Below, piece after piece: positions 26,057-32,926 of a stretch of 64,000 nucleotides of DNA. The stretch lies in contig NC_014230.1 in assembly GCF_000196315.1 (NCBI RefSeq), positions 1,694,001 through 1,758,000 on the forward strand, written 5' to 3'. A program made the position numbers and the translations under genes. Below the pieces are notes generated by a model that was not told where the DNA came from, did no database searches, and saw only the letters and a list, made by a program, of their open reading frames with translations. This DNA is from Croceibacter atlanticus HTCC2559 (lineage in GTDB: Bacteria; Bacteroidota; Bacteroidia; Flavobacteriales; Flavobacteriaceae). The first letter of the stretch is position 1; every line of letters begins with the position of its first letter.

Positions 26057-27358
26057 TTAAAACAATTCATCATTTAACCAAAGTTTCCTATATTCTCTAT
26101 TAGGGTCGTAGCGCTTGGCTTGTAGTTGTATGTTAAACTTTCGGTCTCTTGGGTCATTTCCAACACCTGCATTGTACATCCAGTTTCCATAATTACTATG
26201 TACATCATAATCTATTAGAAGACTCTCAAAATAACTTGCGCCAATACGCCAATCTTGTTGTAATTCTTTAGCCCAATAGCTGGCTACATTTTGCCTACCT
26301 CTATTACTCATCCAGCCAGTTTCCTTTAGCTCTATCATATTGGCATTTACAAAATCGTATGGAGTAGTCCCATTTATCCATTGTTTTAAGGCAGATTTTG
26401 ATTTGTTCCAATTATAATCTTTTGATAGTATACCATTCAACTTAAAAATTGAATTGCCATACTTTAAAGAGATATACATAAAATAGTCTCTCCAAATAAG
26501 TTCGAAAATCATCCAATAGGTACTTTGATTTTTTTTGACCTTCTTTTCATAGTCTTTAATATCCCAATAAATTTGCCTTGCAGAAATACTACCGTTAGCT
26601 AGCCAAGCAGAATATTTTGAGCTGTATTCTGAACCAATCATACCATTACGTGTTTCTTTATAGGATGCTATATGGTTGGTGTCCCAATGATATTCGTTTA
26701 TACGCTTTAGTCCTTCAGTCTCACCACCTTTATATGGAAATGCAGTATTGGGATGCACTGTAAACTCACTTAGGCCAAAATCTTTTAACTTTGGAATTGC
26801 GTAGTCTTCATTAAGAAGGTTTGTTTTAGGTAAATTTATTTCTAAGTTAACAAGTGGTCTTACAACAGCTTTCTTTTCGCAAGCTTTTCTAAATGCTGTA
26901 TAAATCTTAGGAATCTCATTAATAGAGGAAAACGGAATGTCTTTAGGATGAAATAAGAACTGATCATAATAGGAGTGAAGTGTTACTTCAGAAGTCTTAA
27001 TACTTTCTTTTACTAAGTGTTCTACTTCTTGCTCTTCTTGCGTCCACTCCTTTTGGTAATAAACTGCACTTATATTATGATTCTTTACAAGTGTGGAAAT
27101 GCAATGTTCTGGTTTAGTTAAAGAAACAACCAGTGTTATATTTTTTTCTTTTAATGTTTCTTTTAGATTTTTTATGGTTTCAATTAAAAACTGTGCTCTA
27201 TATGGTCCTGTTTTTTTAAATCCGAATGTTGTAGTTGTAAAATGCCTAGGGTCAAAACAATATACAGCAATAACAGGGTTGTTATTAGCAACCGCGTGGT
27301 TCAATACTGCATTATCATTCACTCTTAAGTTATTCCGAAACCAAATTAGATGTTTCAT
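26057..27358 (-). CDS. Cryptochrome DASH / photolyase family protein
   Basis: A 433-residue photolyase-superfamily protein. It has the N-terminal antenna domain (HLIWFRNNLRVNDNAVLNHAV), the FAD region (TYWMIFELIWRDYFMYISLKYG) and the C-terminal DYDVHSNYGNWMYNAGVGNDPRDRKFN segment characteristic of the DASH branch. DASH enzymes repair cyclobutane dimers in single-stranded or looped DNA and may signal. The ATG at 27358 lies 2 nt after the stop of the DUF2256 gene; the earlier in-frame codon would overlap it. It is co-oriented with flavin reductase and the FeS photolyase. Confidence 0.93.
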   Translation of the reverse strand: MKHLIWFRNNLRVNDNAVLNHAVANNNPVIAVYCFDPRHFTTTTFGFKKTGPYRAQFLIETIKNLKETLKEKNITLVVSLTKPEHCISTLVKNHNISAVYYQKEWTQEEQEVEHLVKESIKTSEVTLHSYYDQFLFHPKDIPFSSINEIPKIYTAFRKACEKKAVVRPLVNLEINLPKTNLLNEDYAIPKLKDFGLSEFTVHPNTAFPYKGGETEGLKRINEYHWDTNHIASYKETRNGMIGSEYSSKYSAWLANGSISARQIYWDIKDYEKKVKKNQSTYWMIFELIWRDYFMYISLKYGNSIFKLNGILSKDYNWNKSKSALKQWINGTTPYDFVNANMIELKETGWMSNRGRQNVASYWAKELQQDWRIGASYFESLLIDYDVHSNYGNWMYNAGVGNDPRDRKFNIQLQAKRYDPNREYRKLWLNDELF

Positions 27359-27360
27359 TT

Positions 27361-27495
27361 TTATTTGTTTTTCCTGCACTTCTCACTACAGTAAATTACA
27401 GATTCCCAATTTTTCTCCCATTTTTTTCTCCACACAAAATCTAATTTGCAAACAGGACAAGTTTTATAAGGTAGGTTAGATTTTTTGTGAGCCAT
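27361..27495 (-). CDS. DUF2256 zinc-finger-like protein (44 residues)
   Basis: A 44-residue protein with CPVC (residues 13-16) and YCSEKC (34-39), the four-cysteine pattern of DUF2256. Members are repeatedly found beside photolyase and cryptochrome genes. Here it lies between a flavin reductase (1-nt gap) and cryptochrome DASH (2-nt gap). The four cysteines presumably bind zinc or iron. Its biochemical role is not established. The fit of size, motif and context makes the call firm even though the gene is very short. Confidence 0.9.
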   Translation of the reverse strand: MAHKKSNLPYKTCPVCKLDFVWRKKWEKNWESVIYCSEKCRKNK

Positions 27496-27496
27496 A

Positions 27497-28132
27497 CTAT
27501 AAAATAGAAGTTACAGTTTCATTAGGTCTCGAAAAGCTTAAACGATCAATAATCTTAGGACTGGCATAGGCATCCAAACCATTTACAGTCACAGTTTGCG
27601 CAGCTTCCAAATTAAGCCAACCATCTTTACTTAGTATTTGGTCGCCAATATAAATATGTTCAATTGCACCTATAATATGCTTGCAACCATTCTCCTTAAT
27701 ATCATATTCATTAATAAATTTACAGGCAATTTGTATTGGACAGTCTTTTACAAAGGGTGCCCAAAAATTATCCTTGTATTCTGAAACAAGATTTGTTTTA
27801 GAATATTCTGAAATATCTCCATCATATTTAGCAGAAGTATGATGTGCATCTTTAACAATAGATTGGTGTATATGGTTAACTGTAAAGTATCCAGTTTTTT
27901 CAAGATTGTCATACGTGTTGCGCTCTACAGTTGTGGGTCTTAAAATAAAACCAAGTAGAGGTGGATTACTACTTAAATGTGTAACCGAACTAAAAACAGC
28001 AACATTCTCAATACCATCTTTAGACTTTGTTGAAATAAGATTGGCAGATTTAAATCCTGTACAGCTGTTTATAAGGTTAGCTCTATATATTTTGTCTAGC
28101 TCTAAAAGCTCATTTAATTTAAAATTGGGCAT
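27497..28132 (-). CDS. Flavin reductase family protein (FMN-binding split barrel)
   Basis: A 211-residue split-barrel flavoprotein. [23 protein letters not shown] (about residues 43-65) and the TGYFTVNHI segment are typical of the flavin-reductase-like family. It may reduce free or bound flavin with NAD(P)H, or be a related oxidoreductase. It heads the photolyase group, so supplying reduced flavin to light-repair enzymes is a natural guess but unproven. Seven U residues of an upstream hairpin end directly at its ATG. Confidence 0.84.
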   Translation of the reverse strand: MPNFKLNELLELDKIYRANLINSCTGFKSANLISTKSKDGIENVAVFSSVTHLSSNPPLLGFILRPTTVERNTYDNLEKTGYFTVNHIHQSIVKDAHHTSAKYDGDISEYSKTNLVSEYKDNFWAPFVKDCPIQIACKFINEYDIKENGCKHIIGAIEHIYIGDQILSKDGWLNLEAAQTVTVNGLDAYASPKIIDRLSFSRPNETVTSIL

Positions 28133-28161
28133 AAAAAAAGAGTCAAAAGTTAATTTGACTC
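28133..28161 (-). terminator. Terminator hairpin abutting the flavin reductase start
   Basis: GAGTCAAA / TTTGACTC, an 8-bp stem with a 6-nt loop. On the minus strand it is followed by seven U residues and then, with no gap, the ATG at 28132. It should end the 80-residue gene's transcript or attenuate expression of the photolyase group. Confidence 0.72.
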
Positions 28162-28205
28162 AATATATAAATTGTTTAATAATATTTAATATAAATTAAA
28201 CAAAA

Positions 28206-28448
28206 TTATTGCATTTGAAGCTTATTAAATTTCATTTCATAGGCTTCAATAGCTTCTTTAATAGCATCTACATTATCTGATGCTTTTTGATGTGCACTTT
28301 CCATAGACTTCTCAAGATCCTTATCTGGATTTTGAAATAAATCTGTAATTACATGATTTATCTTATCTATAATGCTCTCTTGGCTATTCTTAATATCTTC
28401 AAGTTTATTAAGCATTCCCTGCATTTCATCATATTTTGCTTGTTCCAT
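28206..28448 (-). CDS. Small coiled-coil protein of unknown function
   Basis: An 80-residue soluble protein that is almost entirely charged amphipathic helix (about residues 3-40 and 46-78) with no cysteines, signal peptide or membrane segment. I do not recognise the family. It is followed by a terminator hairpin that runs into the start codon of flavin reductase, so it is probably a separate transcript. Upstream there is no exact -7 box. A small structural or binding protein is all that can be said. Confidence 0.62.
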   Translation of the reverse strand: MEQAKYDEMQGMLNKLEDIKNSQESIIDKINHVITDLFQNPDKDLEKSMESAHQKASDNVDAIKEAIEAYEMKFNKLQMQ

Positions 28449-28560
28449 GAGTTCTGTATTGTATTTTTAATTCTCTTCAATTTAAACAGAAATAGAGGCA
28501 AAACTGTCATATTTAACTCATTTTAGCTTCAAATTAGGTTTTTTTTAAAGTTTTTATATA

Positions 28561-28589
28561 AAAAAAAGCCAATCTAATAAAGATTGGCT
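28561..28589 (-). terminator. Intrinsic terminator after msrA
   Basis: AGCCAATCT, a 5-nt loop and AGATTGGCT, a perfect 9-bp stem followed on the minus strand by a U-run. It lies 22 nt after the msrA stop. Confidence 0.87.
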
Positions 28590-28611
28590 GTTGATATAAA
28601 TATTAGATGTC

Positions 28612-29271
28612 TTAGTGAGCATTCTCTTTAATTAGCTCAGGAAATTTAGCCTTAAATCGTTGATATCTTGGTTTAGATACATTTTGTATATAAGGATGTT
28701 CTGGATGTAGTTTCTCATAATTTTGATGGTAATCTTCAGCTACCCAAAATTTTTGAAAAGGATATATTTCTGCAGCTACTGGTTTGCTTACTGTTTCGGC
28801 AACTTCAGCTTTTTTCTCTTCTAAAATTCTCTTTTCTTCAGCATTCTGATAAAATAGGATACTTCTATATTGGGACCCATTATCTGGTCCTTGTCCGTTT
28901 ACTTGAGTAACATTTTGAGATCCAAAATACACATCGACTAATGTTGAAAAGCTTACAATGCTAGGATCGTATATTACTTCCACAGCTTCTGCATGACCAG
29001 TACGTCCTGTATTACTAGCTTCGTATGTTGGGTTAGATGTATGGCCACCACTGTATCCAGAGATAACATCTTCTACACCTTTAACACTTTCATAAATGGC
29101 TTCTACACACCAAAAACAACCACTAGCAAAATAGGCATGCTCTAAGCCATTATTAGTTGGTACTGTAACAGGATCTACATTAATTACTTTTTGTTGTGCT
29201 TCTGAAGGTTCTGTTGTTTGTCCTCCACACGTTGATAAACTTAACGCAAGTATTAGTGTTATAAATTTCAT
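28612..29271 (-). CDS. msrA: Peptide methionine sulfoxide reductase A (lipoprotein form)
   Basis: A 219-residue MsrA with an N-terminal lipoprotein signal (lipobox LSTC, C15), so it is exported. The catalytic Cys is C52 in GCFWCVEA (second C55). EVIYDPSIVSF and the PFQKFWVAEDYHQNY segment complete the family signature. It reduces methionine-S-sulfoxide in envelope proteins. It lies 13 nt behind a Ser/Thr-rich lipoprotein gene and ends at a strong terminator. Export of MsrA agrees with a periplasmic repair role in an organism with a light-repair cluster close by. Confidence 0.95.
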   Translation of the reverse strand: MKFITLILALSLSTCGGQTTEPSEAQQKVINVDPVTVPTNNGLEHAYFASGCFWCVEAIYESVKGVEDVISGYSGGHTSNPTYEASNTGRTGHAEAVEVIYDPSIVSFSTLVDVYFGSQNVTQVNGQGPDNGSQYRSILFYQNAEEKRILEEKKAEVAETVSKPVAAEIYPFQKFWVAEDYHQNYEKLHPEHPYIQNVSKPRYQRFKAKFPELIKENAH

Positions 29272-29284
29272 AGATAAATAAAGG

Positions 29285-29839
29285 TTATTGTTTTACAAAC
29301 TTACCTTCAAGGTTTTTCTTTCCAAGAATAGCATAGTCAACAGCTAAGTCGCCATTTACACTAAAACCTTTCCAATCTAACGTTAAAGTATTGTTAGATG
29401 TCTGTGTTAATACGGCAATTGGTACCGTAGTATCAAAAGTATTAAATGGCACCTTTTTGTCTGAGGTGTTACTTGCTAAGCTGTCATAATACATATTAGT
29501 TGTTCCATTTTCATTTTTATACCGTACGTTAATTGTAATACCTTCTTTATCTATACAAAGTGGCGTAGTTGCATTAAAACTTAAGGTTAACGTATTGCAA
29601 CCTGTTTCTGCATCTTTATTTTCAAGATTAATATAGGTGCCAGCATTTACTTCTGAAGCAGTATTTGTAGTTTCTGAAGTATTGCCAGATGTTTCTGAGC
29701 CTTGTGCACCAGTTTCAGATTCACTGGTTATAGATGTACTTTCATTAGGCATTGCATTAATTTCTGCGTTTTCTTTTTCTGTATTCGATTTGCAGGATAC
29801 TATTAAAAGTATGCTTAATATGGTTATTATAGTTTTCAT
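29285..29839 (-). CDS. Lipoprotein with Ser/Thr-rich linker, unknown function
   Basis: A 184-residue lipoprotein with lipobox IVSC (C16), then a low-complexity Glu/Ser/Thr linker to about residue 66, then a beta-rich globular domain of about 115 residues with two cysteines (about residues 80 and 94, probably a disulfide). I do not recognise the domain. It is probably co-transcribed with msrA (13-nt gap). TATCTTTA, one base off the -7 box, lies about 30 nt upstream of the ATG. Confidence 0.65.
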   Translation of the reverse strand: MKTIITILSILLIVSCKSNTEKENAEINAMPNESTSITSESETGAQGSETSGNTSETTNTASEVNAGTYINLENKDAETGCNTLTLSFNATTPLCIDKEGITINVRYKNENGTTNMYYDSLASNTSDKKVPFNTFDTTVPIAVLTQTSNNTLTLDWKGFSVNGDLAVDYAILGKKNLEGKFVKQ

Positions 29840-29938
29840 GATATTGTAGTTTATTATACCTAAAGATAGTATACAGCTAATGAAGTGTTGTGAAAGCGGT
29901 GTTAATCTTTAGTATATGAGACGTCGAAGTAATTGCAT

Positions 29939-29976
29939 AAAAAAAACGCTTTACAGAAATGTAAAGCGTTTTTTTT
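29939..29976. terminator. Strong bidirectional terminator
   Basis: A perfect 17-bp stem (AAAAAAAACGCTTTACA and its complement) closed by a GAAA tetraloop, with a U-run on both strands. It lies 19 nt after the stop of the coiled-coil gene at 29996 and about 100 nt upstream of the msrA-operon lipoprotein start. Confidence 0.92.
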
Positions 29977-29995
29977 ATAATTTTAAAAAAGTGTT

Positions 29996-30781
29996 TTATG
30001 CAGAGATACCATCAAATAATTCGTGCATTTTTTCTTTTTGCTCATTAGCCAATTGCTCGTCTACTAAGATACGTCCAGAATGCTCATCTGTAATGATTTT
30101 CTTACGACCTGCAATTTCCATTTGCACTTGTGGTGGTATTGTAAAGAAAGAACCTCCAGAAGCACCACGTTCGATAGGTACTACAGCTAATCCGTTTTTT
30201 ACATTTTCACGAATACGCTTATAAGCTTTTACTAAACGGTCTTCGATATTTTTCTCGTACTCTTCAGATTTCTTAATTAGAGCAACCTCTTCCTTTTCAG
30301 TTTCCTTTAGGATATCATCTAACTCATTTTTCTTATGAGTAAGGTGAGATTCACGCTCTGCCAAACGTTCTTTGGTTTGGTTTATAACTTCATTCTTTTG
30401 CTCAATTTGAGCCTTGTACTCTCTAATGTGCTTTTCAGCAAGTTCAATTTCTAATTCTTGAAATTCAACTTCTTTGCTCAATGCATTAAACTCACGGTTA
30501 TTACGTACGTTTTTTTGCTGCTCAGAGTATTTCTTTATAGAAGAGTTAGATTCTTCAATCTTATTTTTCTTCTCTTTGATTTCAAAATCGATAGACTCCA
30601 AATCTGAAGTCATCTTTTCTAATCTCTTGTTAAGTCCAGCGACTTCATCTTCTAGATCTTCAACTTCCAATGGAAGCTCTCCACGTACACTGCGAATCTC
30701 GTCTATGCGAGAATCAATTAACTGCAAATCGTAAAGTGCTCTCAACTTCTCTTCTACAGTGACTTCGGTTTTCTTTGCCAT
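29996..30781 (-). CDS. Coiled-coil protein of the C4-zinc-ribbon family (COG1579-like), cysteines lost
   Basis: A 261-residue protein: a long coiled coil (about residues 10-185) followed by the degenerate C-terminal ribbon ERGASGGSFFTIPPQ and ITDEHSGRILVD. In family members this ribbon has CxxC pairs; here the positions read A, G, D and S, so zinc cannot be bound by cysteine. The fold lines otherwise match. Function of the family is unclear; some members interact with nucleic acid or membranes. It starts 2 nt after nif3 and ends at the strong bidirectional terminator. Confidence 0.82.
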   Translation of the reverse strand: MAKKTEVTVEEKLRALYDLQLIDSRIDEIRSVRGELPLEVEDLEDEVAGLNKRLEKMTSDLESIDFEIKEKKNKIEESNSSIKKYSEQQKNVRNNREFNALSKEVEFQELEIELAEKHIREYKAQIEQKNEVINQTKERLAERESHLTHKKNELDDILKETEKEEVALIKKSEEYEKNIEDRLVKAYKRIRENVKNGLAVVPIERGASGGSFFTIPPQVQMEIAGRKKIITDEHSGRILVDEQLANEQKEKMHELFDGISA

Positions 30782-30783
30782 AG

Positions 30784-31878
30784 TTATAAATACTTGATAG
30801 GATTGGTATTTGTCTTTGATAAAACGGTTGCAAAATTAGTGAATTTTTTTGTGATATAGGAATGTAATAGCTCTTTTGTAAACTGTTCACTCTCATAATG
30901 TCCTATATCTGCCAAAAGTATGCTGTCTTCTGCTTGGTAAAAGTCGTGATACTTTAAGTCTGCAGTCACATATGCATCTGCTTGTTTGCTCTTAGCAGCA
31001 CCTATTGCAAATGCACCGCTACCACCTAAAACAGCAACTTTCTTAATTGGTGTTCCAATGATGCTGGAATGTCTTACAACACCACAATTAAAGGTGCTTT
31101 TTAAAGTCTTTAAAAATTCATCTTCTGTAATCGCATCTTTAAACTCTGCAACCATACCCATTCCTAAGTTTTGATTTTGATTCTCTAAAGTTGTTATTTC
31201 ATAAGCAACTTCTTCATAAGGATGTGAGCTAAACAAAGCTTGTAATATTGCGTGTTGTATGTGCTTATTATAAGTGACATTTATTTGAATTTCTTTTTCA
31301 CTATGCGTGTTTCCTTTAGTGCCAACAACAGGGTTGCTGTCTTCATTGCCGTTAAATGTTCCAACACCTTCAACATTAAAACTACAATTATCATAGTTTC
31401 CTATGCTACCAGCACCTGCATTAAACAATGCCATTCTTACAGTATCTGCAGAGGAAATAGGCACATAGGTAACTAATTTTTTAATGCTGCTTGTCTGTGG
31501 GATTAAAATTTGTCTGTTTATTAATCCTAATTTTTCACACATCATAGCATTTACACCAATAAAGCTATTGTCTAAAGCTGTATGTATGGCGTAAATAGCA
31601 ATATCGTTTTTAATAGCTTTTAAAACAGTGCGCTCTACATAGTTTTTGCCGGTTAAGCTTTTTAAACCCTTAAAAATAATAGGGTGAAAGCTTACTATAA
31701 GATTGCATTTGTTTTTAATTGCTTCATCTACTACAGCTTCTAGAGTATCTAAAGTTACAAGTACTCCAGTAACTTTTGTTTGTTTTTGGCCCACAAGAAG
31801 ACCTACGTTATCAAAATCTTCTGCGGTTGCTAATGGTGCTAACTCTTCTAAATGAGAGATGACGTCTTTTACAGTCAT
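30784..31878 (-). CDS. Nif3-like dinuclear metal-centre protein (GTP cyclohydrolase 1 type 2 family)
   Basis: A 364-residue Nif3/YbgI family protein with the split metal-binding sequence: EDFDNVGLLVG (about residues 22-32), VSFHPIIFKGLKSLTG and IYAIHTALDN, with the C-terminal LLADIGHYESEQF. A middle insert of about 110 residues is the known PII-like domain of the longer forms. I chose ATG 31878; the in-frame GTG at 31893 lies inside the TATATTTG -7 box. It forms a shell-like hexamer, and its true substrate is debated. It is first in a two-gene unit with the coiled-coil protein. Confidence 0.93.
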   Translation of the reverse strand: MTVKDVISHLEELAPLATAEDFDNVGLLVGQKQTKVTGVLVTLDTLEAVVDEAIKNKCNLIVSFHPIIFKGLKSLTGKNYVERTVLKAIKNDIAIYAIHTALDNSFIGVNAMMCEKLGLINRQILIPQTSSIKKLVTYVPISSADTVRMALFNAGAGSIGNYDNCSFNVEGVGTFNGNEDSNPVVGTKGNTHSEKEIQINVTYNKHIQHAILQALFSSHPYEEVAYEITTLENQNQNLGMGMVAEFKDAITEDEFLKTLKSTFNCGVVRHSSIIGTPIKKVAVLGGSGAFAIGAAKSKQADAYVTADLKYHDFYQAEDSILLADIGHYESEQFTKELLHSYITKKFTNFATVLSKTNTNPIKYL

Positions 31879-31892
31879 GAAATTCCTTTTCA

Positions 31893-31900
31893 CAAATATA
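31893..31900 (-). promoter_or_regulatory. -7 promoter element of nif3
   Basis: TATATTTG on the minus strand, 14 nt before the nif3 ATG. It divides the nif3 and lpxK genes, which diverge with only 43 bp between the start codons. Confidence 0.55.
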
Positions 31901-31907
31901 AAAATTA

Positions 31908-31915
31908 TACTTTCG
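31908..31915 (+). promoter_or_regulatory. -7-like element of lpxK
   Basis: TACTTTCG differs from TAnnTTTG at one position and ends 6 nt before the lpxK ATG, so the lpxK mRNA may have no or almost no leader. Confidence 0.42.
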
Positions 31916-31921
31916 TAGTCT

Positions 31922-32926
31922 ATGAAACTGTTACGAAACCTACTTTATCCTTTTGCTTTGCTTTATGGCGGTGTTGTTTGGATTAGAAATAAGTGTTTTG
32001 ATTGGGGCATTTTAAAATCGCAATCATTTAGCATACCTGTAATTTGCGTAGGTAATCTTAATGTTGGCGGCACAGGAAAAACACCAATGATTGAGTATCT
32101 CATAAGGTTACTTAAGGACTATTATAACGTTGCTACTTTAAGTAGAGGTTATAAACGAAAAACTAGTGGCTTTAAAGAAGTTTTGGTTACAGATACGGCA
32201 GGAAGTGTAGGAGATGAACCACTACAATTTAAACGAAAATACAAGACTATTAAGGTAGCAGTAGATGAAAAAAGAGTAAATGGTATTACCGAACTTTTAA
32301 AACTGAAGGCTGCTCCAAATTTAATTTTACTAGATGATGCTTTTCAGCATCGGTATGTAAAAGCAGGTTTTAATATTATGCTTACGTCTTATAATGATCT
32401 TTTTATAGATGATATTATGCTGCCTACAGGTAATTTAAGAGAACCTAAAAGTGGTGCGCGTAGAGCAGATTGTATAGTGGTAACCAAATGTCCTGAACAT
32501 TTATCTGTAACAGAAAGAACAACACTTACCAATAGGTTGCAGGTGCGCAAAGACCAGCCAGTTTACTTTTCTTTTATTGCATATAGTGATAAAATATATA
32601 ATGCTGTTGAAGAGCGCTATTTAAAAGCCTTAAATGCAGATACATTTACTTTGGTAACAGGAGTTGCAAATCCGTTACCATTAGTAAATTTCTTAGAAGC
32701 AAACGGTTTAAAATTTAATCATATCAACTTTCCAGACCATCACAATTTTAGTAGTACAGATATTGAAAGTTTGAAGCAAAAAGGATTAATTCTTACTACA
32801 GAAAAGGATTATGTGAGATTATCTAAGGATTTAGAAGCTTCAGATTTATTTTATCTGCCTATAGAAACTAAATTTTATAATGAAGAGCATTTTAATGCTA
32901 AGTTAGCGGCTTATCTGCAGCGTTAA
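31922..32926 (+). CDS. lpxK: Tetraacyldisaccharide 4'-kinase
   Basis: A 334-residue LpxK, the membrane-associated kinase that phosphorylates the 4' position of the lipid A disaccharide. A hydrophobic N-terminal segment (residues 7-21) is followed by the P-loop GNLNVGGTGKTP (44-55) and LLDDAFQHRYVKAG, the characteristic LpxK motif. It proves that this organism makes lipid A. The gene stands alone. Its last 29 bp overlap the convergent hybrid kinase gene, and there is no terminator in between. Confidence 0.95.
   Translation: MKLLRNLLYPFALLYGGVVWIRNKCFDWGILKSQSFSIPVICVGNLNVGGTGKTPMIEYLIRLLKDYYNVATLSRGYKRKTSGFKEVLVTDTAGSVGDEPLQFKRKYKTIKVAVDEKRVNGITELLKLKAAPNLILLDDAFQHRYVKAGFNIMLTSYNDLFIDDIMLPTGNLREPKSGARRADCIVVTKCPEHLSVTERTTLTNRLQVRKDQPVYFSFIAYSDKIYNAVEERYLKALNADTFTLVTGVANPLPLVNFLEANGLKFNHINFPDHHNFSSTDIESLKQKGLILTTEKDYVRLSKDLEASDLFYLPIETKFYNEEHFNAKLAAYLQR

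Noticed and set aside
29880-29938. Possible small RNA in the gap before the bidirectional terminator
   Set aside because: About 60 bp without a clear promoter; the hairpin is fully explained as terminator for the coiled-coil gene.
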